Shown in pieces: positions 45,502 to 53,562 of a stretch of DNA of 64,000 nt. Each line of letters starts with the position of its first letter. The first letter of the stretch is position 1. Below the pieces are notes generated by a model. That model did not search any database. It worked only from the letters and a program-made list of their open reading frames with translations, and was not told the DNA's origin. The stretch is from JACDCY01 sp964350145 (GTDB lineage: Bacteria > Gemmatimonadota > Gemmatimonadetes > Gemmatimonadales > Gemmatimonadaceae): positions 16,153 through 80,152 of the forward strand of contig CAYGJL010000009.1 of assembly GCA_964350145.1 (NCBI GenBank). The letters are read 5' to 3'. The position numbers were made by a program, and so were the translations under genes.

Positions 45502-46491
45502 ATGACGGCCGCGCCCGCATCGGAGCCCCGGACTCAGCGCTGGCGCGGACTCATATTCGCGCTGCTCGCGTTCGCCACCGTCAGCCTCGTGCCGGTGCTG
45601 GGCTTTTACGCGCCCGTGCAAGCCTGGCACGTGCTGCTGACGGCGATCATCGCGGCCTGCGCCGTGATCGGGTGGATCCGTGGCGCGCCGGCGATGACCG
45701 GGGTCGTCTGGCTCGCCGCGGCGCTCTGGTTGCTGTTCCGTCCCGGTGGCGACGGCGACGCGTATTACTGGCTCGAGCGCGGCTGGATCCTGCTCGTGGC
45801 CGGCATCTTCGGCCTGGCGGCGCTCGTCGGGGGGGAGCGTCCGTTCTTCGCCCGCGCGCTGCTGACGGTGCTGGCGAGCTTCGTCATCGCGCTGGCCGTG
45901 CTCGGCGCGCGCGCGGGATCGTTCGAGCGGCTGCAGGCAATCGTCTCGGGCGAGTTCGTCACGCGCAACCAGGCGACACTCCAGGCGTTCGACACGGGCG
46001 CGGACGAAATCGTCGGCGCCGCGTCCAACTCGGCGGCGGTCGCGCGGAGCCTGGAGGACACCAAGGAGCGGCTGCGGCTCGCGCCCCAGATTTCGATGGT
46101 GCTCGCGCCGGCGCTGCTCGCGCTGCAGACGCTGGCGGCATTGGCGCTGGGCTGGGCCGTGTTCCAGAGAATGACCCGGGTCCGTATCGGTCCGCCGCTA
46201 GCCCCACTACGCAGCTTTCGCTTCAACGACCAGCTCGTTTGGGGGCTCGCGGTGGGGCTGACAGTCCTCCTGCTGCCGGCGTTCGCCGACGCGCAGGCGG
46301 TCGGACTCAACCTCGTCGTATTTTTCGCGATGCTCTATTTCGTCCGCGGCCTGGGCGTACTGGCCTGGGTCACCAAGGGCGGAGTTTTTGTGATATTAGC
46401 GATCCTTTTTTCGCTCTTCCCGCCGGCCCTCGGGGCGCTCGGGCTGAGTGACACCTGGCTGGATTGGCGGAGTCGGGCCAAGGCCGCGTGA
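45502..46491 (+). CDS. DUF2232 (YybS-like) membrane protein
   Basis: 329 residues, about 8 TM helices, similar in layout to YybS/DUF2232 which sits with rpsR and rplI in many bacteria. One base separates its start from the rpsR stop. RAGSFERLQAIVSGEFVTRNQATLQAF forms the one long soluble loop. The function of DUF2232 is not known; an S-component-like transporter role has been proposed from fold. Confidence 0.78.
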   Translation: MTAAPASEPRTQRWRGLIFALLAFATVSLVPVLGFYAPVQAWHVLLTAIIAACAVIGWIRGAPAMTGVVWLAAALWLLFRPGGDGDAYYWLERGWILLVAGIFGLAALVGGERPFFARALLTVLASFVIALAVLGARAGSFERLQAIVSGEFVTRNQATLQAFDTGADEIVGAASNSAAVARSLEDTKERLRLAPQISMVLAPALLALQTLAALALGWAVFQRMTRVRIGPPLAPLRSFRFNDQLVWGLAVGLTVLLLPAFADAQAVGLNLVVFFAMLYFVRGLGVLAWVTKGGVFVILAILFSLFPPALGALGLSDTWLDWRSRAKAA

Positions 46492-46500
46492 GATCAACTG

Positions 46501-46610
46501 GTGACTAGTGACTCGTGACTAGTGACTAGTAACTACTAGCAACAACTACTTAACAATCTTTTCCATCTTTTCCGCCCTACACCAGTGACTAGTCACTAGT
46601 CACTAGTCAC
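46501..46610. repeat. Heptamer inverted repeat A4 between the DUF2232 gene and rplI
   Basis: Left arm units GTGACTA, GTGACTC, GTGACTA, GTGACTA, GTAACTA (46501-46535); right arm CAGTGAC and three TAGTCAC (46583-46610). The ~47-bp loop is AT- and pyrimidine-rich (CTTTTCCATCTTTTCC). It interrupts an otherwise tight ribosomal operon. Confidence 0.95.
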
Positions 46611-46646
46611 CACCAAGAGTCACCACAATCCAAGAGAAATCGGACA

Positions 46647-47090
46647 ATGGAAGTCATCCTGAGACAAGCCGTCGACAACCTCGGCCACCCCGGCGACATC
46701 GTGAACGTGTCCGCGGGCTTCGCCCGGAACTACCTCCTGCCCCGCGGCTTCGCCTACGAGGCGACTGCCGGCAACAAGAAGCGGATGGAGCAGGAGCGCG
46801 AGCGGCTCGAAGCCGCCGAGACGTCGCGCCGGGAAGCGGCCGAAGAGCTGGCGAAGAAGCTGGAGCCCGTTTCGCTGACGTTCTCCGCCCGCGTGGGCGA
46901 GGAAGGCAAGCTGTTCGGCTCGGTAACTACGGCCGACATCGCCCACCAGCTCGAAGGCCAGGGATTCAAGATCGAGAAGCGTCAGATAGACCTGCACGAG
47001 CCCATCAAGGCGCTCGGCGTCTACCGGGTGCCGATCCGCGTGCACGCCGACGTGCGTGCCGAAGTGAAGGTGTGGGTCATCAAGCAGTAG
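46647..47090 (+). CDS. rplI: 50S ribosomal protein L9
   Basis: 147 residues. N-terminal L9 motif MEVILRQAVDNLGHPGDIVNVSAGFARNYLLPRG, central helix (KKRMEQERERLEAAETSRREAAEELAKKL), C-terminal domain (GKLFGSVTTADIAHQLEGQGFKI). AAGAGAAA lies upstream of ATG. In the rpsF operon after A4. Confidence 0.97.
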   Translation: MEVILRQAVDNLGHPGDIVNVSAGFARNYLLPRGFAYEATAGNKKRMEQERERLEAAETSRREAAEELAKKLEPVSLTFSARVGEEGKLFGSVTTADIAHQLEGQGFKIEKRQIDLHEPIKALGVYRVPIRVHADVRAEVKVWVIKQ

Positions 47091-47209
47091 TTTCGGCCTG
47101 AAAGTGGCTTGGCAAATGCAGAAAGTGAGCTGAGCGGGAACATTCAGGCTGATCGGGCAATACCTTAGCTGGCGGGAACCGTCCCGCAGTGAACCCTCGC
47201 ACCATTTGA

Positions 47210-47584
47210 ATGGCGTCAACCGACCCTAACGCCGTAGCAGCAGCGCAGCGAGCGGCAGCGCTCTGCCTCGACATGAAAGCGAGCGATGTGGTGGTGCTGG
47301 ACCTGAGAAAAGTGACCGACATGACGGACTGCTTCGTCATTGCGAGTGGGACGTCGGATACGCACGTCCGTTCCATCGGCGAGCACGTCATCGCCGAATT
47401 GAAGAAGGACGGCGTTCGGGTGCACCACGTCGAAGGGTTGGAACAGGGTCGCTGGGTTCTGCTCGATTACGTCGATTTCGTGGTCCATCTCTTTCACCCG
47501 ACGCTGCGCTCTTTCTACCAGCTGGAACGTCTCTGGAGCGACGCCGAAGCGATCGAGATCAGTCCTGAGGGGGCACTGCAATGA
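47210..47584 (+). CDS. rsfS: Ribosome silencing factor RsfS
   Basis: 124 residues. VVVLDLRKVTDMTDCFVIASGTSDTHVRSIGEHV, GLEQGRWVLLDYVDFVVHLFHPTLRSFYQLERLW are diagnostic. It binds uL14 and blocks subunit joining under starvation. First gene of a run with overlapping ends (ATGA to the next gene). The 120-bp spacer before it has two small hairpins (GCGGGA/TCCCGC near 47170). Confidence 0.95.
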   Translation: MASTDPNAVAAAQRAAALCLDMKASDVVVLDLRKVTDMTDCFVIASGTSDTHVRSIGEHVIAELKKDGVRVHHVEGLEQGRWVLLDYVDFVVHLFHPTLRSFYQLERLWSDAEAIEISPEGALQ

Positions 47585-50500
47585 GACTGAGACTCACTCT
47601 CGCGCTCGCGACCGTCGCGCTGGCCGCCGCGGCCACATCCCTTCCCGCCCAGCAGTACTTCGGGCAGAACCAGGTGCAGTACCGCCATTTCCGCTGGCGC
47701 GTGCTCGAGACGGAGCACTTCACCATCCATTTCTACCCCGAGGAAGAGACCGCCATAACCGACGCGGCCAGGATGGCAGAGCGGTCGTACGAGCGGTTGT
47801 CGCGCGTGCTCGGCCACCAGTTCCGCGAGAAGAAGCCGATCATTCTCTTCGCGTCCCGCTCCGATTTCGGGCAGAACAACGTCACGGGCGATCTGGGCGA
47901 GGGAGTGGGCGGAGTCACGGAGGCGGGTCGCCACCGCCTGCTCCTGCCGTTCACGGGCGACTATCGCAGCTTCGAGCATGTGCTCGCGCACGAGCTGGTG
48001 CACTCGTTCCAGTACGACATCTTCGCGCGCGGCAAGGCCGGCCAGGGCATCGAGCGGCTCCAGCGGGCGGACCCCCCGCTGTGGTTCATGGAGGGAATGG
48101 CCGAGTACCTGTCAATCGGCCCGGAGCACCCGCTGACATCGGCGTGGATCCGCGACGCCGTCGTCAACGGCACACTGCCGACGATCGCGCAGATGACCGA
48201 GCGCCCGGACAAGTACTTCCCGTACCGCTTCGGTGAAGCGGTCTGGCAGTACATCGGCCAGCGTTTCGGCGATGAAGCGGTTGGCGAACTGCTGCAGGCG
48301 ATCACCACGATCGGCGTCGAGCGCGCGTTCCGGCGCGAACTCGGGATCTCCACCGAGCAGCTCAGCGACGAGTGGCGCGAGGCGATGCAGACCAGGTATC
48401 TGCCGACCGTCGCCACGCTCAACCGTCCGAGCGCGTTCGCCACCCCGTTGCTCACGCCGCGGAACACGCGCGGCGAGATCTTCCTCGCGCCCGCGCTTTC
48501 CCCCGACGGAAAGTACGTCGCGTTTCTCGCCAACGGCGACCCGAAGCGCGGCGACTACTTCATAGATCTATGGCTCGGAGACGGCGTCACCGGCAAGCGC
48601 ATCAAGAAGCTGGTGCAGAGCACGGTCAACGCGAACTTCGAGGAGCTGCGGCTGCTGTACTCGCAGAGCAGCTTCTCCAACGACGGCACCCGGCTCGCCT
48701 TCACCGGCCAGCGCCAGGGCAAGGACGTGCTGTACATCATAGACGTGCGCAATCAGCGCACGTTGCAGCGGATCGACCTGCCGATCGACGGCGCGATGAG
48801 CCCGTCGTGGTCGCCCGACGACCGCCGGCTCGTGTTCAGCGGCGCGCGCGGCGGGATCACCGACCTGTACATGGTGGACGTGGACGGGAAGAACTTCCGC
48901 CAGCTGACGAACGACAAGTACGGCGACCTGCAACCGTCGTGGTCGCCCGACGGCACGCGCGTCGTGTTCGCGTCGGAGCGCGGCGTGCTGGATCTCGACA
49001 TCCTGCGCCTCGGCGGCTGGAGAATGAGCATGCTGGACCTCGCTTCGGGCGAGGTGTCGCTCCTCCCCGGCCAGGCGGGCCACAACCTGAACCCGCAGTG
49101 GTCGCCCGACGGCCAATCCATCGCGTTCATATCGGACCGTACGGGAATCCCGAACGTGTTCCTGTACGAGTTGGGCAGCGCGACGCACTATCAGCTCACC
49201 AACGTCGTCTCCGGCGTGAACGCCATCACCGAGTACAGCCCCGCGATCTCCTGGGCCCGGCAGGCGGACCGGCTGGCGATGGTGTATTACGAGAACGGCG
49301 ACTACAGCGTCTGGACGGTGGCCAACCCGCGCTCGTTGCGCGGCGAGCCGTTCCGCGCGGCGGCGCCCGCCCCGGCCGCGCCGACTCCGGTGGCACCGAC
49401 CCCGGTCGTCGTCGAAGAGCCCGCGCGTCCGGATCAGAGCTCGGTGTATCGCGCGCCGGAAGGATCGCGCGCATCGGCGCGGCTCAGCGCGGCCGAGATC
49501 GAGGCCGATGACAGACCGCCCAGCATCAGCGAGCTGATCGCGCAGCCGGAAGCCGCGCTGCCCGACACCACGCGCTTCAAGGAATACAAGTACAAGCCCG
49601 CGTTCCGCGCGGATTACATCGCGCAGACGGACATCGGCTACACGCCGAACTACATGGGCTCGAGCGGGTTCGCCGGCGGCACGACGATCATCTTCAGCGA
49701 CCTGCTGGGCAACCACCAGATCGCGGCATCGGCGAACGTGAACGGCCGGATCCAGGACGCAAGCGGGTTCATGGCGTACACCAACATGAGCCGCAGGCTG
49801 CAGTACGCGACCGGCGCCTATCTCCAACCGCTGATTCTGCCGCTGAACAACGGGATCGGCATTCCGAACGACGAAACCGGCGGCGTCACGGTGCAGCAGC
49901 ACTTCGCGCGGTACGTCCAGAAGAATATCTTCGCCAACTCGATGTATCCCTTGAACCGCTTCACGCGGTTCGAGCTGGGCGCGCAGTTCAACAGCATCTC
50001 CCGCGAGATCTTCGTCTTCCAGTACGACGTCTTCCCCGGCGGCTTCGTGGGCTCGCCGCTCCTCGAGACCGTGGACAAGGCGCCGAGCCTCAACTACCTC
50101 TCGCCGAACGTCGCCTTCGTTACGGACAACGCTTTCTTCGGCTATACGGGTCCGCTGAGCGGCAAGCGCATGCGGTTCGAGGTGTCGCCGAGCGTTGGCT
50201 CCGTGCAGCGGATGGACTATCTGGCGGACGCCCGCGGCTACATCCCGATCATTCCCAACACGCTGACCTTCGCGACCCGTGTGCTGGGCGCGGTGGCGAC
50301 GGGACGTGACGAAGACCTCTTCCCGAAGTACATCGGGCGGCCGGACTTCGTGCGGGGATACGACCGCGCAAACTTCTATGGCGGCATGGCGGAGTGCAAC
50401 GAGTTCCTCGGTTCGGGCGTCGCCGGACGCGCCAGCTCCGCGTGCAGCACAGCCGAACTGGTCGGCAGCCGGGTGGTCGTAGCCAATGCGGAGTTCCGCT

Positions 50501-50787
50501 TCCCGCTGATTCGCAGGTTCGACATCGGATCCAGCTTCGGATTGCCGCCGCTGGACGGAGTCGTGTTCTACGACGCCGGCCTGGCATGGACCAAGGGGCA
50601 GCAGGTGTCGTTCAGCAAGCCGGACGATTACGACTATGAGATTCATCGCGTCCCGATGACGAGCTGGGGGGCGGGCGTGCGAATGAACCTGTTCGGCCTG
50701 GCCGTGATCCGCTTCGATTACGCTATCCCGCTCTCGCTACCCGACAGGAAGGGCAACTGGACGTTCTCGCTCGGACCCAGTTTCTAA
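47581..50787 (+). CDS. Metallopeptidase/beta-propeller/outer-membrane barrel fusion
   Basis: 1068 residues, signal peptide 1-24. Residues ~35-270 are a gluzincin-type domain: AHELVHSFQ (H137, E138, H141) and WFMEGMAEYLS giving the third ligand. Residues ~300-570 hold TolB-like PD40 repeats (SPSWSPDDRRLVFSG, LQPSWSPDGTRVVFAS, NPQWSPDGQSIAFIS). After a Pro/Ala-rich linker, ~610-1068 is a beta-barrel of D15/BamA type, ending ...GNWTFSLGPSF with C-terminal Phe. Such three-part proteins are seen in Gemmatimonadota. Substrate unknown; possibly outer-membrane quality control. Confidence 0.85.
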   Translation: MRLRLTLALATVALAAAATSLPAQQYFGQNQVQYRHFRWRVLETEHFTIHFYPEEETAITDAARMAERSYERLSRVLGHQFREKKPIILFASRSDFGQNNVTGDLGEGVGGVTEAGRHRLLLPFTGDYRSFEHVLAHELVHSFQYDIFARGKAGQGIERLQRADPPLWFMEGMAEYLSIGPEHPLTSAWIRDAVVNGTLPTIAQMTERPDKYFPYRFGEAVWQYIGQRFGDEAVGELLQAITTIGVERAFRRELGISTEQLSDEWREAMQTRYLPTVATLNRPSAFATPLLTPRNTRGEIFLAPALSPDGKYVAFLANGDPKRGDYFIDLWLGDGVTGKRIKKLVQSTVNANFEELRLLYSQSSFSNDGTRLAFTGQRQGKDVLYIIDVRNQRTLQRIDLPIDGAMSPSWSPDDRRLVFSGARGGITDLYMVDVDGKNFRQLTNDKYGDLQPSWSPDGTRVVFASERGVLDLDILRLGGWRMSMLDLASGEVSLLPGQAGHNLNPQWSPDGQSIAFISDRTGIPNVFLYELGSATHYQLTNVVSGVNAITEYSPAISWARQADRLAMVYYENGDYSVWTVANPRSLRGEPFRAAAPAPAAPTPVAPTPVVVEEPARPDQSSVYRAPEGSRASARLSAAEIEADDRPPSISELIAQPEAALPDTTRFKEYKYKPAFRADYIAQTDIGYTPNYMGSSGFAGGTTIIFSDLLGNHQIAASANVNGRIQDASGFMAYTNMSRRLQYATGAYLQPLILPLNNGIGIPNDETGGVTVQQHFARYVQKNIFANSMYPLNRFTRFELGAQFNSISREIFVFQYDVFPGGFVGSPLLETVDKAPSLNYLSPNVAFVTDNAFFGYTGPLSGKRMRFEVSPSVGSVQRMDYLADARGYIPIIPNTLTFATRVLGAVATGRDEDLFPKYIGRPDFVRGYDRANFYGGMAECNEFLGSGVAGRASSACSTAELVGSRVVVANAEFRFPLIRRFDIGSSFGLPPLDGVVFYDAGLAWTKGQQVSFSKPDDYDYEIHRVPMTSWGAGVRMNLFGLAVIRFDYAIPLSLPDRKGNWTFSLGPSF

Positions 50788-50806
50788 AGCACTGTCAGCG
50801 TCACTT

Positions 50807-52270
50807 TTGAGCCGCCTGCTCACCGCGGTCGCCGCTACGCTGCTCATCGCAGCGTGCGGCGACCGCGAGCCCCGCCCCGCGAGCGACCGCTCCAACGGGA
50901 CCATGCGCGGGCCCGACCCGATCGTGCTCCGTATTCCACGCACCGGGGGCGCCGCGCGCGGCTACGTCTACCCGGCCCTCGACTCCGTCGTCTGGCGCGG
51001 CCCTTCGGTGAGCGCGATTGACCGCGCGCTCGCGTTCGATCCGGAAGGTGGGCTGCTCGCGTTCGTGACGGCGAGCGGAAATCCCGCGCAGCTCGACCTC
51101 CGCCTCTCGCGCGTGACCATCGCGTCCCGCGGCAAGCTCACGTCCATCGCTTCCGCCGACGGCAACGCGATCTACGCCGTGGACGGCCCGCGCATCCGGC
51201 GGTTCACTCCCGCGGGCGACTGGGATTTCACGCCCCCGGAACCGCCGCGCTCCGTGATCCCGCAGCCCAACGGCTCGCTAATAGTCACCGCGCGCGAAGG
51301 CGACCGCACGACCGTCTGGCGGATGCGCGCGCCCGATCCGCGGCTGCTCGACACGGCATACCTGCCCGCTGCCGGAAGCGCGGTGCGCAATCAGATCGGC
51401 GACCGCGTGTACTTCATGACTGACACCGCGCTCATCGGCATGACCGGGCGCGACCTCTCCGTCGCGCGCAGCGTGCGCTTTCGCGCGCCGGTGATCGCCG
51501 TGGCGCCGACGCCGAGCGGCGACCGCGTGTACGTCGCGAACCGCGACACCGACGCCGTGAGCGTCGTAGACAGGTACAGCGGAGAATTGAGCGAGACGAT
51601 CGATCTGCCCGCGCAGCCGCGCGAGCTGCGAATGGATCCGCTCGGCCGGTATCTTCTCGTCCGGCCCGCGTCCGGCGACTCGGCCTGGATGATCGCCGTC
51701 GGCACGAACAGGCTCATCGGCAGCGTCCAGACCGAGTGGAAGAACGATCTTCCCACCGTCGCACCGGATGGCGCAGTGGTGACGCTGCGGGGCGCAGACG
51801 TCGAGATCATCGAGCCCGAGTCGCTGCACTCGGTGCGCACGGTCAAGAGCGGCGGCCGCGATTTCTGGTATTTCACATCCTGGAACGGCTTCCGCGCGCG
51901 CCCCGCCGGGCTCGACAGACCCGTCGAGTTCTCACAGCCCGAGACGCTCCACTTCGACTCGATCGCGCCCGCGGCGCCGTTGGATCCCGCCCCGCCGCAG
52001 CAGCAGACTACACAGCCCGCGCCGCAGACTCCCGCGCCGGCACCCGTGGGATACACGGTGTCATTCGCGGCGATGCTCTCCGAGGACGCGGCGGTCGCCG
52101 CCGCGCGCGAAATATCGCTGCGCAGTTCGTCCGTCCGCGTAGTGTCCACGTTGACTGCCGGCACGCGCGTGCACCGCGTCATCGCCGGGCCGTTTGCACT
52201 TCGCGCTGAAGCGGAGCGGGTGGGCCGTGAGTCCGGCCGCCCTTACTGGGTTTACCAGGGCGAGCCTTGA
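50807..52270 (+). CDS. Lipoprotein with beta-propeller and SPOR-like domain
   Basis: 487 residues. Lipobox LIAAC (Cys about 17). Residues ~70-380 show seven-bladed YVTN-like repeats (APTPSGDRVYVANRDTDAVSVVD, LRMDPLGRYLLVRPASGD). A Pro/Gln-rich linker leads to a ~70-residue SPOR-like end (YTVSFAAMLSEDAAVAAAREI, HRVIAGPFALRAEAERVGRE). SPOR domains bind denuded peptidoglycan at division sites. Start TTG 50807; its stop overlaps the next gene (TTGA). Confidence 0.78.
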   Translation: MSRLLTAVAATLLIAACGDREPRPASDRSNGTMRGPDPIVLRIPRTGGAARGYVYPALDSVVWRGPSVSAIDRALAFDPEGGLLAFVTASGNPAQLDLRLSRVTIASRGKLTSIASADGNAIYAVDGPRIRRFTPAGDWDFTPPEPPRSVIPQPNGSLIVTAREGDRTTVWRMRAPDPRLLDTAYLPAAGSAVRNQIGDRVYFMTDTALIGMTGRDLSVARSVRFRAPVIAVAPTPSGDRVYVANRDTDAVSVVDRYSGELSETIDLPAQPRELRMDPLGRYLLVRPASGDSAWMIAVGTNRLIGSVQTEWKNDLPTVAPDGAVVTLRGADVEIIEPESLHSVRTVKSGGRDFWYFTSWNGFRARPAGLDRPVEFSQPETLHFDSIAPAAPLDPAPPQQQTTQPAPQTPAPAPVGYTVSFAAMLSEDAAVAAAREISLRSSSVRVVSTLTAGTRVHRVIAGPFALRAEAERVGRESGRPYWVYQGEP

Positions 52271-53562
52271 GCGCGCTGCGCGGCCGGCGTTCCGGCCGAA
52301 GCTGGGAGGAAGCCGGGAGCGCTTTCGCGTCCGTGGTGGACGGATTCCACGCGGTGGTGGTTTGCGGCGAGACCGACGAAGTCGCCGCCGAGGTCGCGCT
52401 CGGGATCGCGCGCGCCGCGGCCGAGCGCCGCAAAGTCACGATCGCGGACCTGAGCGGCGACGTCGCACCGATCCAGGCGCTGCTGGGTGAGTGGAACCTC
52501 GACGGCGCTACTGAAGCGATCGTGTACGGAGTGTCGTTCGCGCGTCTCGAGCGCCCGGTCGCCGGATCGTCCAGGCTGTTCGTCCTCCCGAGCGGCGCCG
52601 ACGACGTGCGGCAGGACGGGGTGTACGAGAGCACGCGCTGGCTGGCCCTCGCCCGCGAGTTCCGCAAGCACGGCTCGCTGCTGGTCATCGTGGCCTCTGC
52701 CGCCGCCCCGGGGCTGCGACGCCTCGTCGAGAGCGTGGACGGCGCCGTCGTGGTCGGCAAGGCGCTGGTGCAACCGGCCCCGCAGTTCCTCGTGCTCAAG
52801 CGGGTCCCCTTGCCCGACAGCCCGCCCCTGCCCAAGCGGCCGCGCCCGACGCGCGCGATCCCCATGGAGGACGAACGGCTGCTCCCCGCAGGGCTGTCGC
52901 CGCGCGCGTATGCGTCGGCGGGTCTGGCGGCGCTGGTGCTCGTCCTGGCAGTGACGACGTTCCTCATCACGCAGTCGGCGCCCAGCTCGGAGAACGCCGC
53001 CCCCAACGTGAGCGCGCCGCTGCCCGTTCCCGCGCCGCCGGCGCCCGACAGCGTGCTCGTGGGCAACCCTCGCGACTCGGCTATGGCATCTGCCTACGCG
53101 GTGGAATTTCTCGCGGCAAATACCCTCGAAGGTGCTAACTTTGAGCTGCGCGAGAAGCTGAAAGCAGTCCCGGCCGGAACGATCTCGCCGGTGCCCGTGG
53201 GGCCCGATCGAATCACCTGGTACCGTGTCGTCGGAGGCGCATACCCTGAAATCCGGAGCGCTGATTCGCTGCTCGTCGCCGTTCGCCGCGCGCGGGTCGT
53301 CGCCGAGTCGGCGGGCTTCGTGGTGCGCGTGCCGTTCGCGCTACTCGTGGACAGCGTGACTACAGCCGGGGAAGTGGCGACCGCGCTGGAGACATACATC
53401 GCGCGCGGGCTGTCGGTTTACGCGCTGGTGCAGCCGGAGGGCAACGCGCTGGTGTACGCGGGCGCGTTCGCGACTCCAGCTGACGCGGCCGTTCTGCAGG
53501 ACTCGCTGAGCTCAGCGGGAATTCGATCGCTACTGGTATACCGGAAAGGGAGAACTCCTTAG
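52267..53562 (+). CDS. Membrane protein with degenerate P-loop-like domain and SPOR-like repeats
   Basis: 431 residues. N-terminal ~190 resemble a ParA/CpsD-type Rossmann fold (FHAVVVCGETDEVAAEVALGIARAAAERRKVTIADLSGD, SSRLFVLPSGADDV) but the Walker A Gly-Lys-Thr is absent. One TM helix at ~222-241. The periplasmic part has two SPOR-like segments, ending GNALVYAGAFATPADAAVLQDSL. It sits between the SPOR lipoprotein and smc with overlapping ends, so it may connect the nucleoid and the division site; this is inferred. Confidence 0.73.
   Translation: MSALRGRRSGRSWEEAGSAFASVVDGFHAVVVCGETDEVAAEVALGIARAAAERRKVTIADLSGDVAPIQALLGEWNLDGATEAIVYGVSFARLERPVAGSSRLFVLPSGADDVRQDGVYESTRWLALAREFRKHGSLLVIVASAAAPGLRRLVESVDGAVVVGKALVQPAPQFLVLKRVPLPDSPPLPKRPRPTRAIPMEDERLLPAGLSPRAYASAGLAALVLVLAVTTFLITQSAPSSENAAPNVSAPLPVPAPPAPDSVLVGNPRDSAMASAYAVEFLAANTLEGANFELREKLKAVPAGTISPVPVGPDRITWYRVVGGAYPEIRSADSLLVAVRRARVVAESAGFVVRVPFALLVDSVTTAGEVATALETYIARGLSVYALVQPEGNALVYAGAFATPADAAVLQDSLSSAGIRSLLVYRKGRTP

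Noticed and set aside
47095..47185. Two small inverted repeats before rsfS as another heptamer element
   Set aside because: Arms are only 6-9 bp and no 7-bp period is visible.
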